Below, one piece after another: positions 26,831-36,538 of a stretch of DNA of 64,000 nucleotides. The stretch lies in the NCBI RefSeq assembly GCF_014268455.2, contig NZ_CP077085.1, positions 2,955,001 through 3,019,000 on the forward strand, given 5' to 3'. The notes below the pieces were generated by a model, which saw only the letters and a list, made by a program, of their open reading frames with translations, was not told the origin of the DNA and did not search any database. The stretch is from Pseudomonas shahriarae. GTDB taxonomy: Bacteria; Pseudomonadota; Gammaproteobacteria; Pseudomonadales; Pseudomonadaceae. The translations under genes and the position numbers were made by a program. The first letter of the stretch is position 1; the number at the start of each line of letters is the position of its first letter.

Positions 26831-27789
26831 CGGCTGCGCCAGACCAGGGCCGGGATCACGCGGATATAGATCAGCTCACACACCAGTTCGATCAAGGTCT
26901 GGGTGATAACGGCAGCAGCGGCCAGGGCGCGGATATCTGCCGGCAGTGCCAGCGCCAGCGGCAGGACCACCAGTGAGTTGCGGGTTGCACTGCTGAACGT
27001 CACCGAACGCGCGGTGCTTGCCGGCAGACGAAAGACCCAGGCCGTGAGCGCCCCGAGCATTGGCGCCAGTAGCATAAAGCCTAAGTAGACCGGCACCACC
27101 GGCAGCAACTGTTCGAGCTCCTGCGCGACAAACGCGATCTGCGAACCTATCACCACTATCAGCACCGCCGCCATGGCCGGCACCGGCATCCACGCCCAGG
27201 CGTCGTTCCAGCGTTCGACCAGGCGCGAGCGCCGGGCCCCGGCGCTGGTCAGTACCGCCAGCAGCAATGGCACCACGATCAGCAGCAAAAAAGCCTCGAC
27301 AAATGGGCCGATGGGGATTGCCACCGCCGCCTCTACGCCCGGCAGCACCGCCAGGTACAGCGGCAGCAGCGCCAACTGCAGCAACAGCAAGACGGGGGTG
27401 GCGGCCAGTGTCAGCCGCGCATCGCCTTTGCCGATATGGGTAAACACCACCACGTAGTCGATGCACGGCGTGAGCAGCACCAGCAACGCGCCGATCAGCA
27501 GCGCCGGACGCTCGCTCAAGCCACGGGTCAGGCCCCAGACCAGCAGGGGGATCAAGACAAAGTTGGCAATCAGCAGTGCCGCCATAAAGCGTTTATTGGC
27601 GAGCCCCTGGCGCAACTGCAGAAACGGGATCTGCAGGAACATGGCGTACATCAGCACGGCAATCGTCGGGGTTACCAGGGCGCCAAGAGCCGGTGCGGCC
27701 TGTGGGGCGAGCAGACCGCCGAGCACCGCGCCGATCACGGCGACGAGGTAGACGGGGATCTGGTTGTGCTCAAGTTGTTCTCGGGTCAC
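26827..27789 (-). CDS. ACR3/SBF-fold anion transporter
   Basis: A 320-residue inner-membrane protein with about ten helices of the bile-acid/arsenite/riboflavin (BART) superfamily, annotated in many Pseudomonas as an arsenic resistance protein. The segment LLTPCIDYVVVFTHIGKGD holds the cysteine that ACR3 needs for arsenite, and SVTFSSATRNSLVVLPLALALP is a second conserved stretch. No arsR, arsC or arsH is nearby, so arsenic transport is unproven. It overlaps the yddG stop by four bases. Confidence 0.75.
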   Translation of the reverse strand: MTREQLEHNQIPVYLVAVIGAVLGGLLAPQAAPALGALVTPTIAVLMYAMFLQIPFLQLRQGLANKRFMAALLIANFVLIPLLVWGLTRGLSERPALLIGALLVLLTPCIDYVVVFTHIGKGDARLTLAATPVLLLLQLALLPLYLAVLPGVEAAVAIPIGPFVEAFLLLIVVPLLLAVLTSAGARRSRLVERWNDAWAWMPVPAMAAVLIVVIGSQIAFVAQELEQLLPVVPVYLGFMLLAPMLGALTAWVFRLPASTARSVTFSSATRNSLVVLPLALALPADIRALAAAAVITQTLIELVCELIYIRVIPALVWRSR

Positions 27790-27950
27790 GGGGTGTCCTT
27801 GTCACGGGGGGCTGTTTGCGCCGTGCAGGGTAATCGAAACCACAGCCCCGCGCGCGGCCGCCATGTCCGCCCGCCGGATCGCCCCCGTGTAAGCCCAGCG
27901 CGCGCTGCAATGTCTGGCGCACAGGCAGGCCATCCAGTCTTTGGTCCGGT

Positions 27951-28577
27951 CTATTTTTGACTGAGTGCCGCTACCGAAAGCCCGGACGCGACGAAGGTCA
28001 GTCCGGCGCCCACATTCAGGCCATTGACCACTTTTGGCTTGCGCTGCAGCCATGTCGACAGGCGCGTCGCAAAGATCCCCATGAGCGCAAAGCCCAGGGC
28101 GGTCAATGCGGCGAACCAGGCGCCATAGACCATCATTTGCACGGTGACCGAACCCAATGACGGGTTGACGAACTGCGGAATGAACGCGAGCACAAACAGC
28201 CCAGGCTTAGGGTTCAGCGCCGCCGACAGGAAGCCGGTGAGGAAGATGTTTTTGAGCGGTTGCCGCGCCGCCGGTTTGAAGTTGATCAGGCTGCGCGAAC
28301 GCAAGACCTTGATGCCCAGCCACAACAGGTAGCTGGCGCCGATGACTTTGACCACCCAGAAGGCCACGGCGGATGTCTGCATCAGCAGGGTCAAGCCCAG
28401 CGATGCGGTGGCCACGTGAAACAGAATCCCGGTACCCGACGCGATCCCCGAAATGGCGGCTGCCATACGCCCCTGGCTCAGGCCCCTGGCGATGGCCAGC
28501 AGATTGTCCGGCCCGGGGGAGAGCACCAGCAACAGGCAGGCGGCGGTATAGGTCAGCCAGATTTCCAGGGGGAACAT
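27951..28577 (-). CDS. LysE/RhtB-family amino acid exporter
   Basis: A 208-residue inner-membrane exporter with about six helices. The family signature LSPGPDNLLAIARGLSQGRMAAA is complete near the N-terminus, and GASYLLWLGIKVLRS and NPKPGLFVLAFIPQFV follow. The usual substrates are threonine, homoserine or related amino acids. ATG 28577 is the start. It is a single gene. Confidence 0.87.
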   Translation of the reverse strand: MFPLEIWLTYTAACLLLVLSPGPDNLLAIARGLSQGRMAAAISGIASGTGILFHVATASLGLTLLMQTSAVAFWVVKVIGASYLLWLGIKVLRSRSLINFKPAARQPLKNIFLTGFLSAALNPKPGLFVLAFIPQFVNPSLGSVTVQMMVYGAWFAALTALGFALMGIFATRLSTWLQRKPKVVNGLNVGAGLTFVASGLSVAALSQK

Positions 28578-28733
28578 AACGACAGTCCTTTCGTCGAGGG
28601 GGTAGGGAGGCCATCGTGCTCCCGCGGGGCCTCCAAGATCAAGCCTGCTGCCACAGGTTTGTTGGAACTAGCGCCTTCTCAGGGCATGGCGTAGTCGCCA
28701 CGAATATGGTTCAACCCTCTCGACGCCGCGACA

Positions 28734-29129
28734 TCACTGCGGTCCCAGATCTACGATTTTGTTTCGCTGCAGTTCTGCGTCAATCTGCTGATCAAACCGG
28801 TTCACTTTCTCCAATTGCACAGGGCTGAACTTTTCGTCGGGCAGGTCTGGCCTGAAATGAATGCTGACGGGCCACACATTTTTCGGTGGGGTTACATAGT
28901 CAGCGAAGTGAGGTGCGCCGATTGACACGCTGACGTTTTCAATACCCAGTGAATCGGCCAGTTTATGAAAGCTTTCGGCCGTCGGGAATACGTGTTCATT
29001 GGCTACGCTGACGCGCACAGTTTGTCGATTCGGCATGCCTGGCTCGGGGGGCATGCGCAGCTCTTCAATCTGTGGTTGAGCATTGGCTGAGAGGGCCGCT
29101 GATGGCTGATATGGAGCGCTGTTGATCAT
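28734..29129 (-). CDS. Hypothetical 131-residue protein
   Basis: I do not recognise this family. Residues 1-35 are low in complexity, rich in Ser, Ala, Gln and Pro, with a few glutamates. Residues about 38-131 look folded, with RVSVANEHVFPTAESFHKLADSLG and VWPVSIHFRPDLPDEKF. No signal peptide or membrane segment is visible. ATG 29129 has TTAGGA ten bases upstream. It is a single gene between the LysE-type exporter and a MerR gene. Confidence 0.55.
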   Translation of the reverse strand: MINSAPYQPSAALSANAQPQIEELRMPPEPGMPNRQTVRVSVANEHVFPTAESFHKLADSLGIENVSVSIGAPHFADYVTPPKNVWPVSIHFRPDLPDEKFSPVQLEKVNRFDQQIDAELQRNKIVDLGPQ

Positions 29130-29521
29130 GCTGGATTCCTAAGTGTTGTTGAGGGGATCAGGGGGTTGCCTGATCGCTCAACTCAGTGAGTGATTCAGCC
29201 ATTTGGGTTCCGGTCAGAGAGTCATCAAGCAATACGGGGTGTTTAACGGGGAGGGGGCCTCAAGGGCGGCTTCCCCCAGACTCTTAGCCTGTACGAAATC
29301 ATCTGATTGACGTCCCGGCCAGGCTTTCGGCGTGAGGGGCTGAAGGAGTGGATGGCGACGACACGAAAAGCCTCCGCGCAATAATTGGGTGCATTTGAAC
29401 ATTCACCGCATCTTGGTGGGGGGTGGTGATGTTCGGCCGTTTCCCCCAAAGCCGGTATTACCCACTGGAAGCCCAACCCAGTAAACTGCGGTCCGACGTC
29501 GCATCAGGGAGAAGACGGTAT
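29130..29521. other. Intergenic region before the MerR gene
   Basis: A gap of 392 bases. Two short minus-strand frames between 29214 and 29476 overlap each other and show no family resemblance. I see no terminator with a T-run and no clear repeat. The MerR promoter should lie near 29470-29510 but I cannot place its hexamers. Confidence 0.35.
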
Positions 29522-29911
29522 ATGTACATTGGTGAACTGGCCAAGCTGACGGGATGCACGCCCAAAGCCATCCGTTTGTATGAACAACTGGGCCTGCTGA
29601 CGCCGCAGCGCCGTGGCAGTTATCGGTTGTACACCGCCCATCACCTGAGGTTGGTGCAGATGATTCGCCGCGCCCAGGCGGTGGGGTTCAAACTGGCTGA
29701 ATTGAGTGAGTTGCTGGCTGCCAAGCAACACCAGGCACCGTTCCCCCTGGCACTGGCCAATCAGGGCATCGAGGTCAAGCGCTTGGAGTTGCAGGCGCAG
29801 ATCCTGGCCTTGCAGGATCGGCAGCAGCAGCTGACGCAGTTGCAACAACAGATCAACCAGCAATTCGCCCCCAGCCTCAGCGTGCCAACAAATGCGCAAA
29901 TGCCTGGGTGA
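29522..29911 (+). CDS. MerR-family regulator
   Basis: A 129-residue regulator with the MerR winged helix at the N-terminus: YIGELAKLTGCTPKAIRLYEQLGLLTPQRRGSYRLYT. It has a coiled-coil dimerisation helix rich in glutamine (about 75-115). No metal-binding cysteine pair is seen at the C-terminus, so the inducer is probably not a thiophilic metal. ATG 29522 has GGGAG ten bases upstream. Its end overlaps the convergent reductase gene by 35 bases. Confidence 0.85.
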   Translation: MYIGELAKLTGCTPKAIRLYEQLGLLTPQRRGSYRLYTAHHLRLVQMIRRAQAVGFKLAELSELLAAKQHQAPFPLALANQGIEVKRLELQAQILALQDRQQQLTQLQQQINQQFAPSLSVPTNAQMPG

Positions 29912-30857
29912 GGGCGTCATGCGGCGAGCGCGGCTGGTAGCCCAGTTCGTTGACCGCCTTGTCGATGCAGTAAACCTGACGCACGCCATAGAACATTTGC
30001 ACCTGGCTGAGCAGCAAGTCAGCTGGCCGGCCGGTGTAGCGTGCCTGCTGCTCTTTCAGCCAGGCGATCAGCAATAGCAGGGGTTTGGGGGCGCGGCGCG
30101 GCAATGGGTAGCCTGGGCTAAGGGCGTTGAGGGCTTCGATCACCTGCGCCAGTGATGAGGCCTGCCGGTTGGCCAGTAGGTAGCGCTGGCCGGGCCTGCC
30201 GTTTTCCGCCGCGCGGATCAGCCCATCGGCCACGTCGCGCACATCGACAAAGTTGAAATGAAAATTCGGGTCCAGTACCAACTTGCGCGCCAGTACGGCT
30301 GCCAGAAACCCCATGGTGTCGGTAAGCCGCGTGGTATGCGGGCCGATGATTGCCGAGGGCAACACGCTGACCAGGGGCAGGTCATAGGCCCGGGCGGTTT
30401 CCCAGGCCGCGCGTTCAGAGAGGATTTTTGAGCGGTAGTAGGGGTTTTGCTGATCAGCGTTCCAGCTGGTTTCATCCAAAAACTGACCGTTGTGCCCGAC
30501 GGCTGCCACGGAACTGACATACACCACCCGCCGAACCCCGGCCTCGGCGGCGGCACGCAGGACATTGCGTGAGCCTTGCACATTGACCTCGACGATCTCG
30601 GTCTGTGGATCCTTCGCCCAGTGCTTGAACACCGCCGCCACGTGGTACAGCACACCCACCCCTTGCAGGGCCTGGCGCAAGGATTGCGGATCTTGCAGCT
30701 CGGCGCGCACTAACTGGCAGTCGAGCCCTGCCAGGGCGGTGCTTCGCTCCGGGTCACGGACCCCGGCGCGCACCTGTTGCCCGCGGGCGAGCAGCGTCCG
30801 CACCAGGGTGTTGCCCAGATGCCCATTCGCACCGGTGACCAACGATAGCGTACTCAT
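29877..30857 (-). CDS. Extended SDR / dihydroflavonol-reductase-like enzyme
   Basis: A 326-residue NAD(P)-dependent oxidoreductase of the extended short-chain dehydrogenase family. The Rossmann motif GANGHLGNTLVRTLL is at the N-terminus (TGxxGxxG form), followed by VYVSSVAAVGHNG and the catalytic YxxxK as YYRSK. The frame is open to 30920, but ATG 30857 (MSTLSLVTGANG) fits the family. Substrate unknown. It is convergent with the MerR regulator. Confidence 0.85.
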   Translation of the reverse strand: MSTLSLVTGANGHLGNTLVRTLLARGQQVRAGVRDPERSTALAGLDCQLVRAELQDPQSLRQALQGVGVLYHVAAVFKHWAKDPQTEIVEVNVQGSRNVLRAAAEAGVRRVVYVSSVAAVGHNGQFLDETSWNADQQNPYYRSKILSERAAWETARAYDLPLVSVLPSAIIGPHTTRLTDTMGFLAAVLARKLVLDPNFHFNFVDVRDVADGLIRAAENGRPGQRYLLANRQASSLAQVIEALNALSPGYPLPRRAPKPLLLLIAWLKEQQARYTGRPADLLLSQVQMFYGVRQVYCIDKAVNELGYQPRSPHDALTQAFAHLLAR

Positions 30858-31029
30858 GGGTTGCCTTATCCGCTGACGGCGGAAACTGAAATAGATAAGG
30901 CAGGGTAGGGCTTGTCCCAAGGGACAGAGTCAAGCGCTGCCGTCAGCAAAAACCGCAATTTCGAGTGAACGGGTTCGCCCCTGGATTTCTTGTAGAATCC
31001 AACGCCGACTTATATTCATGGAGAGAACA

Positions 31030-31569
31030 GTGCGCATCTACATTACTGGCGCTTCGTGCGCAGGCGTCACGACGTTGGGGCAAGCCCTGGCTGCGTCGCT
31101 GGGCTTGATCCATGTGGATGTGGATGACTTTTACTGGCTGCCCACCCACCCACCGTTCACCACCAAGCGGCCACCCAATGAGCGCGTGTGTTTGATCAAG
31201 CAAGCGCTCGGTGACCAAGGCTGGGTGCTGACCGGCTCTTCTGATGGCTGGGGCGAAGCGCTTATGGTGCATGTGGACCTGATCGTGTTCGTGATAACGC
31301 CAACACCTGTGCGCCTTCAGCGGTTGGACCTGCGTGAAAAGCGCCTCTTTGGCGAGCGCATTGCCCCTGGGGGCGATATGCACGAGATACATGTCGCCTT
31401 TCGCGAATGGGCCTCCCAGTATGACGATCCGCGCTGTTCCGGGCGCAACCGAGCGCGGCATGAAGCGTGGATTTCCAGGCAGACGGTGCCGGTCTTGCGC
31501 ATTGACGGGGAACACACGGCTGAGCAAATGGTTGCGCACGCCTTTCAGGCGACGTTGCTATACCGATAA
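31030..31569 (+). CDS. P-loop nucleoside/adenylate-kinase-like NTPase
   Basis: A 179-residue P-loop protein. The Walker A loop is GASCAGVTTLG right at the N-terminus, and the core carries VDVDDFYWLPT (acceptor-site acidic residues) and VFVITPTPVRLQRLDLREKRLFGER, an arginine-rich lid as in small-molecule kinases. I chose GTG 31030 because GGAGA lies seven bases before it, whereas ATG 31018 has no ribosome site. Substrate unknown; it is a stand-alone gene. Confidence 0.75.
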   Translation: MRIYITGASCAGVTTLGQALAASLGLIHVDVDDFYWLPTHPPFTTKRPPNERVCLIKQALGDQGWVLTGSSDGWGEALMVHVDLIVFVITPTPVRLQRLDLREKRLFGERIAPGGDMHEIHVAFREWASQYDDPRCSGRNRARHEAWISRQTVPVLRIDGEHTAEQMVAHAFQATLLYR

Positions 31570-31746
31570 ATCCCGTTCAGCACAGGAGTCGGCGGCGACG
31601 TCAGGCGTCACAAAGGACACCTAACCGCCATCACCAAGGCGAAAACCTGCAAGTAGGCTTAAATCAGTGGTAACGAACGCGTCGATGGGTTTTAAACGAC
31701 AGCTATCAATACCTTGTTTTAGGCCATAACCGCAGAGGGCTTAGGG

Positions 31747-33360
31747 ATGTCGATAAAACTTCGTCTGTTTTTGCTGATCGGCACCAGTGTGCTTACCGTG
31801 CTGGTCATCAGCCTGGTGAACTACCTGGGGAATGCGCGGATGGAGGCGGCGATGATTGACAGTGAGGTCAGCATGACCGCCCTGAGCAATCATCTGGAGG
31901 CCGACATGATGCACGACGCGCTGCGCGCCGATGTGCTGTCGGCAATGCTGGTGGGGCTGGGCAAAAGTGTCAGCAGTCGGGATGAAGTACTTGAAGCCGT
32001 CACCGACCATACCGCGCACTTTCGCGAGGCGCTGGGCAATAACGTTGCGCTGCCGCTCAACCCGACCCTCGAAGCCGCGCTGAGTGACATCAAGCCCAGC
32101 CTCGACAATTACATCGCCCTGGGGGAGCGGATTGTCGGCGTGGCGATGAACGATCCGGTTGCGGCCCAACAAGAACTGGGCACCTTCAGCGACGCCTTCA
32201 CCCAGTTGGAAGGCCGGATGGCCAGCCTCAGTGAACTGATCGAAAACAACTCCAAGGCCACTGGCGAGCAGACCCGTCAAACCGTGCGCAGCGCCAATTT
32301 TACCCTCGCGGTGGTGCTGGTGCTGTGCCTGCTGTTGCTGGTTGCCCAGGGCTACTGGGTCACCCGCAGCATCATGCGGCCGCTGCAACTGGCGCGGCAG
32401 ATTGCCGAGAGCATTGCCCATGGCAACCTTAGCGAAGCGATTCCCGAACCCGCCAGCCGCGATGAGGCAAGCATGCTGATTCGCAGCCTTGCCGTTATGC
32501 AACATGACCTGCGCGGCATGATCGACGTGGTGCGCAGCAATGCCCAGGGCGTTACGCGCATGAGCCAACAACTGAGCAACGGATGCCATGAAGTGGCTGC
32601 CAGCAGTCAGCAGCAGAGTTCTGCAGCGGGGACCATGTCGGCCGCCACCAGCCAAATGACCGCCAGCATCGAAGAAATCACCCGGCATGCCGAGCACGCC
32701 CTGGAAATGGCCAACCAGGCGCAAACCCTGGCCAAAAACGGTGGGCAAGTTATTCACCAAGTCGTCAGCGACATGGACGCCATCGCTCGCTCGGCGCAAC
32801 ACTCGGCCCAGGTGATCCGCACCCTGGACAAGGAGTCCGAAGGCATCTACAGCATTATCCAGGTAATCAAGGGCATCGCCGACCAGACCAACCTGCTGGC
32901 CCTCAATGCCGCCATTGAAGCCGCCCGCGCCGGCGAGCAGGGGCGCGGCTTTGCCGTGGTGGCTGACGAAGTGCGCAGCCTGGCAGGGCGCACCAGCGCC
33001 TCCACCCAGGAAATCGCCAGCATGGTCACGCGTATCCAGCAAAGCACCCGCGAGGCTGTCACCAGCATGGAAGAAGGGGTGGCCCAGGTGGATAAAGGCA
33101 TGGCCGTCACGGCCGATGTGGAGCGGGCGATCCGTGAGATTCTTGACGCGACGTTGAATACTACGCAGCTGGTTAACGACATTACCCGCACGATTGGTGA
33201 GCAGAGCCTGGCAAGTAATGAGATCGCGCATCAGGTCGAGATGATTGCCGGGATGTCGGAAGGCAATACACGGGTGATTGGCCAGACGGCCGGAACTACG
33301 GATGAGTTGTCGGCGCTGGCGGGGCAGTTGGCGCAGTCGGTGGGGCGGTTTCGACTTTGA
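31747..33360 (+). CDS. Methyl-accepting chemotaxis protein
   Basis: A 537-residue chemoreceptor. Transmembrane helices lie at about 6-26 and 185-205, bounding a periplasmic helical domain of about 155 residues. A HAMP domain (206-260) and the cytoplasmic signalling coiled coil follow; the CheA/CheW-binding hairpin tip is near residue 381 ([17 protein letters not shown] then [12 protein letters not shown]). The periplasmic part shows no family motif I can name. No che genes are adjacent, as usual for Pseudomonas receptors. ATG 31747 has GAGGG about nine bases upstream. Confidence 0.92.
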   Translation: MSIKLRLFLLIGTSVLTVLVISLVNYLGNARMEAAMIDSEVSMTALSNHLEADMMHDALRADVLSAMLVGLGKSVSSRDEVLEAVTDHTAHFREALGNNVALPLNPTLEAALSDIKPSLDNYIALGERIVGVAMNDPVAAQQELGTFSDAFTQLEGRMASLSELIENNSKATGEQTRQTVRSANFTLAVVLVLCLLLLVAQGYWVTRSIMRPLQLARQIAESIAHGNLSEAIPEPASRDEASMLIRSLAVMQHDLRGMIDVVRSNAQGVTRMSQQLSNGCHEVAASSQQQSSAAGTMSAATSQMTASIEEITRHAEHALEMANQAQTLAKNGGQVIHQVVSDMDAIARSAQHSAQVIRTLDKESEGIYSIIQVIKGIADQTNLLALNAAIEAARAGEQGRGFAVVADEVRSLAGRTSASTQEIASMVTRIQQSTREAVTSMEEGVAQVDKGMAVTADVERAIREILDATLNTTQLVNDITRTIGEQSLASNEIAHQVEMIAGMSEGNTRVIGQTAGTTDELSALAGQLAQSVGRFRL

Positions 33361-33465
33361 TGGGCTGAGACGCTCTGGGTCGGGGATTGGTGTCATGCGC
33401 CAGGAGTGGGCTGCAGAGCGGCTGTTTTCGAGGTGAAACGATCACTCTTTAGCCCATTTGCATGC

Positions 33466-33496
33466 AGGTCTCGCACAGAGCAAACTTGCGAGACCT
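33466..33496. promoter_or_regulatory. Inverted repeat upstream of the XRE gene
   Basis: AGGTCTCGCA (33466-33475) and TGCGAGACCT (33487-33496) are perfect inverted 10-base arms with an 11-base centre. They end 21 bases before the XRE start and 106 bases after the chemoreceptor stop. Either an XRE operator or a terminator hairpin; TCCACTTTT follows, which is a poor T-tract. Confidence 0.55.
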
Positions 33497-33517
33497 TCCA
33501 CTTTTCCGTAATACCAA

Positions 33518-34075
33518 ATGTCTGACATGTTGCTAAGTCCTGTCTTACCCGGCGTTATGCTCAGGCGATGGCGCCTGTTACACCGGGTCAAACAATCCCA
33601 TGCCGCGGAGCTGTTTAACGTCACTCAATCGACTATCTCTCGCTGGGAGAGTGGCGTACTCGAGTTGGATCCTCTCGCGCACAAAAAGCTTGAGCAATTG
33701 CTGGCCGCTCGTCTCACCACCGCGGCGGATAAAGCGCTGGGACGAATGGTGCGGGAAAGCTCGCGTCCTGTTCATCTCATGTGTGATTTGACGCACCGTC
33801 TGCTTGCTTGTTCTCCTTCGCGCGCCGCCCAGTTCACGAGTCCGGTCAGTGAACTGCTGGGTCGCTCGCTATGGCGCTTCGCTACGCCCAATATCATCAG
33901 CACCGAGCTCGCCCTGGATAAATTGGGCTGGCGGGAAGCCTTTGCACCCCCCGCGCTGGAGTTTCTGACGGGTGACAATAATTCGTCCATCGTTCCGATC
34001 AGCCAAAGCCTGTGTCGTTGGACGCGTATGCCCCTGTGCGACGGAACAACAGCGCGCTTGGTCGAGTCGCTCTGA
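33518..34075 (+). CDS. XRE-type DNA-binding protein with C-terminal domain
   Basis: A 185-residue protein. Residues about 14-50 are a Cro/CI helix-turn-helix: RRWRLLHRVKQSHAAELFNVTQSTISRWESG. The remaining part (about 75-185) has SRPVHLMCDLTHRLLACSPSRAAQF and ends in LCRWTRMPLCDGTTARLVESL, which could be a PAS-like sensor, though I cannot confirm the fold. ATG 33518 lies in a perfect inverted repeat's shadow (33466-33496). It is followed by the HD hydrolase. Confidence 0.75.
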   Translation: MSDMLLSPVLPGVMLRRWRLLHRVKQSHAAELFNVTQSTISRWESGVLELDPLAHKKLEQLLAARLTTAADKALGRMVRESSRPVHLMCDLTHRLLACSPSRAAQFTSPVSELLGRSLWRFATPNIISTELALDKLGWREAFAPPALEFLTGDNNSSIVPISQSLCRWTRMPLCDGTTARLVESL

Positions 34076-34182
34076 CGGCATCGCCCTGCATATTTTATGC
34101 GTGGACGCTGAACATCTTGAGATTTAGTCTGGCGTGAACAAGGTGAGCGGTATTCGGTTCGCCGACTGAATCAGAGGTTTTC

Positions 34183-34764
34183 ATGGACATCGAAAAAATC
34201 AAAGGGCGCCTCGAATTTCTACGCGAGGCGGAAAAGCTCAAAGACGTGCTTAGAAGCGCGCACACCTCTTGCGGGCGCACCGAAAGCACGGCGGAGCATA
34301 GCTGGCGCCTTTGCCTGATGGCCATTGTCTTTGGGGACTACCTGACTGATCTCGATCGGCTGAAAATGCTCAAGATGTGTGTTATCCACGACTTGGGGGA
34401 GGCCATTAACGGAGATGTTCCCGCCGTCAATCAAGATTCGTTTCCCAACAAGAGCGAGCAAGAGAGAAACGATCTCCTGCTCTTGACCAGTGCCCTGGAT
34501 GAACCGTTGAAGGCCGAGATACTGGCGCTTTGGGATGACTATGAAAATGCTTCGTCGCCAGAGGCCGTAGCCGTCAAGGCGCTGGATAAGTTGGAAACGA
34601 TGCTGCAGCACAACCAAGGCAAGAACCCAACGGGCTTCGATTACGAATTCAATCTTGCCTATGGCAAAAAATACACAGATGCCGCGCCGTTGTTTGAGGT
34701 GCTGCGCACTATCATCGACCAGGAGACCAAAGAACACATACTGGCGAATTCTAAAAATCACTAA
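34183..34764 (+). CDS. HD-domain hydrolase (YfbR-like)
   Basis: A 193-residue HD-superfamily metal-dependent phosphohydrolase. The metal residues are in STAEHSWRLCLMA, CVIHDLGEAINGD and a later aspartate in VAVKALDKLETML. This order fits the YfbR/5'-deoxynucleotidase group, which removes phosphate from deoxynucleoside monophosphates. GC is lower than in the core genes. Its TAA stop overlaps the last codon of the decayed recombinase on the other strand. Confidence 0.82.
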   Translation: MDIEKIKGRLEFLREAEKLKDVLRSAHTSCGRTESTAEHSWRLCLMAIVFGDYLTDLDRLKMLKMCVIHDLGEAINGDVPAVNQDSFPNKSEQERNDLLLLTSALDEPLKAEILALWDDYENASSPEAVAVKALDKLETMLQHNQGKNPTGFDYEFNLAYGKKYTDAAPLFEVLRTIIDQETKEHILANSKNH

Positions 34765-34985
34765 GTGGGTGCCGATTCGGGATGTGACTGAGGAGTCCCC
34801 TGAGTAGATCTCAAGTACCGATAAAGTGTCTGGCGACTGATTTCAAAGTTACGCGCTAGTTTAGATTTACTATCTCCAGCGCAGGCGCGGTCAATTCAGC
34901 TTACCACCAGATTGTTGGACGGTTTTTTCTTGCGGCCTCTGTAAACCCCACGCATCTTTGCGCCAGCAATTCCTAAATCCCGAAA
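34761..34985 (-). pseudogene. Relic of a serine recombinase (resolvase/invertase C-terminus)
   Basis: Reading the minus strand from about 34985 gives LGIAGAKMRGVYRGRKKKPS, an in-frame TGA at 34896-34898, then DRACAGDSKSKLARNFEISR and QTLYRYLRS, ending at TAG 34761-34763. This is the typical linker and DNA-binding helix-turn-helix of Tn3-type resolvases and Pin-type invertases. The catalytic N-terminal domain is missing and the reading frame is interrupted, so the gene is dead. It marks a former mobile element beside the HD gene. Confidence 0.75.
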
Positions 34986-35399
34986 GCCGACAGGTGACGG
35001 TCATCGCCATTGGGCGCACACCGCTAACAACGCCAAATATCAAGCATCCCACCAAGTTCAGTGATGCGTTGCAGGTGGCCATGTCACAAAGTGGTTGAAG
35101 CGGTGTAGAGAACAACAAAGCCTCGATCTTCGAAGTGGTCTCGGACGGTGCCGAGGCGAGGTATTTGATGAAAGGATTGGTAGAAATGTTTGCATTCGAT
35201 TTTTGGGGGGCTACGACGCCTATCGCTACTTACAACCTGAAGGCTATGATCTGTTGCTCAAAAGTAGGGCCAAGGGTCGAGGCGACAATATCCCGATGAC
35301 CATCGGCATACTCTACAAGGCCATGAGGGCCCAACGCTGGAACACTTAGGAGTCTGAAGGACTCTCGATGTGCAAAGCGAGCATCTATAAGGACAAAAC
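34986..35399. other. Unassigned stretch between the recombinase relic and a transporter
   Basis: About 410 bases lower in GC than the flanks. A plus-strand frame at 35095-35349 (84 codons, with GYDAYRYLQPEGYDLLL) is open but has no ribosome site or family I know. I leave it uncalled. The relic of the recombinase implies that this is debris of a mobile element. Confidence 0.35.
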
Positions 35400-36266
35400 G
35401 TGGATGTACTAATGGGGTTGCTGGCTGCCTTACTCTGGGGCGGTACAGATTTTTTAGTGGGCCTAAACGCTCGCGCAGTCGGCGTCAAACGCGCCGTGTT
35501 TTTCGGTCAGACGATGGGTTTTGCCATCATGAGCATACTGCTGATCGTTTTCCCGACCTTCATTCTTAAATCCATGGCAGCACCATTCGATATATGGCTC
35601 ATCGGCATCGCCGCTGCCGTTTTGACTGTGTTCGGCGCCTTGGCCCTGTCCAAAGCGTTCGCACTTGGCAAAGCTTCTATCGTTGCGCCGCTGGTGACGT
35701 CCTACGGTGTGGTTACGACATTGCTGTCATGGGCTGGCGGTGAGCAGATCAGTCTAATCCAGTTGCTGTGCATCGCCTTGTGCGTGCTCGGAGTAATTCT
35801 CTCCAGCATTCACTCTGACTCGAAAGTGCCACACACCACGCAGGCCAGTAGTTCAATTTCCTTTGCGTTACTGGCGGCAGTGTTCTTCGGCACCAGTTTT
35901 TGGTTGCAGGGGCATTTCGTTCTCCCCGTCCTTGGACCAGTGACCATGCTTTGGCTGGCCTATCTGGTCGGGCTGATTGTAATGTTCGTTATGGTTTTGA
36001 AGATCAAGGAAGGGTTGAAATTTCCGCCCTTAAAAAACTGCATGGCGCTAACGGGTGTGAGCCTGATGAACCTAGGTGGTTTTTCGGCGTTCGCTTATGG
36101 AGCGGTGTCGGGATCAGTTTCGGTGGTGACAGTAATCAGCACATTGTCGGGCGGTATCGCGGCAATTTTGGGTTATGTGTTTTTCAAGGAACGACTGGGA
36201 AAGGTGCAGGTGCTGGGCGTTGTTCTGGTACTGGGCGGTGCATTTGTGCTGCACCTGAAAACCTGA
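35400..36266 (+). CDS. EamA/DMT-family transporter
   Basis: A 288-residue inner-membrane protein with ten predicted helices in two EamA repeats. The first half opens with MGLLAALLWGGTDFLVGLNARAVG, and the second half has LLAAVFFGTSFWLQGHFVLP and SVVTVISTLSGGIAAILGY. The start GTG 35400 is preceded by AAGGA seven bases before; the first in-frame ATG is 35412. Substrate unknown. It lies in the accessory region. Confidence 0.8.
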   Translation: MDVLMGLLAALLWGGTDFLVGLNARAVGVKRAVFFGQTMGFAIMSILLIVFPTFILKSMAAPFDIWLIGIAAAVLTVFGALALSKAFALGKASIVAPLVTSYGVVTTLLSWAGGEQISLIQLLCIALCVLGVILSSIHSDSKVPHTTQASSSISFALLAAVFFGTSFWLQGHFVLPVLGPVTMLWLAYLVGLIVMFVMVLKIKEGLKFPPLKNCMALTGVSLMNLGGFSAFAYGAVSGSVSVVTVISTLSGGIAAILGYVFFKERLGKVQVLGVVLVLGGAFVLHLKT

Positions 36267-36538
36267 TATCTGCGCTCAAAAAAAGTAAGCGTATATCCAA
36301 CACACGTTCACATGACCGACGGTGTGTGGTTCAGCCCGTCGACGGCATCCTGTATTTGCCGTACCCGATCTGTAACGGATGGCCAAGAGATAAGCGCAGT
36401 GCGTCTTCGCCGCACCGAATACGGCAACCACTCTGGCCGATGCTGGCGACTAGCCGATTCGACCCGAAGTGAGGTATCTGTAGTTGCTTCGACGCTTTTG
36501 TATGAGCATCATCAGGGTTCGACAAGGAGACGTCCCCT

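Noticed and set aside
26827..27789. Arsenite efflux gene of an ars operon
   Set aside because: No arsR, arsC or arsH nearby; the family also carries other solutes.
35095..35349. 84-codon frame with GYDAYRYLQPEGYD
   Set aside because: No ribosome site, no family; could be mobile-element debris, so only noted as unassigned.
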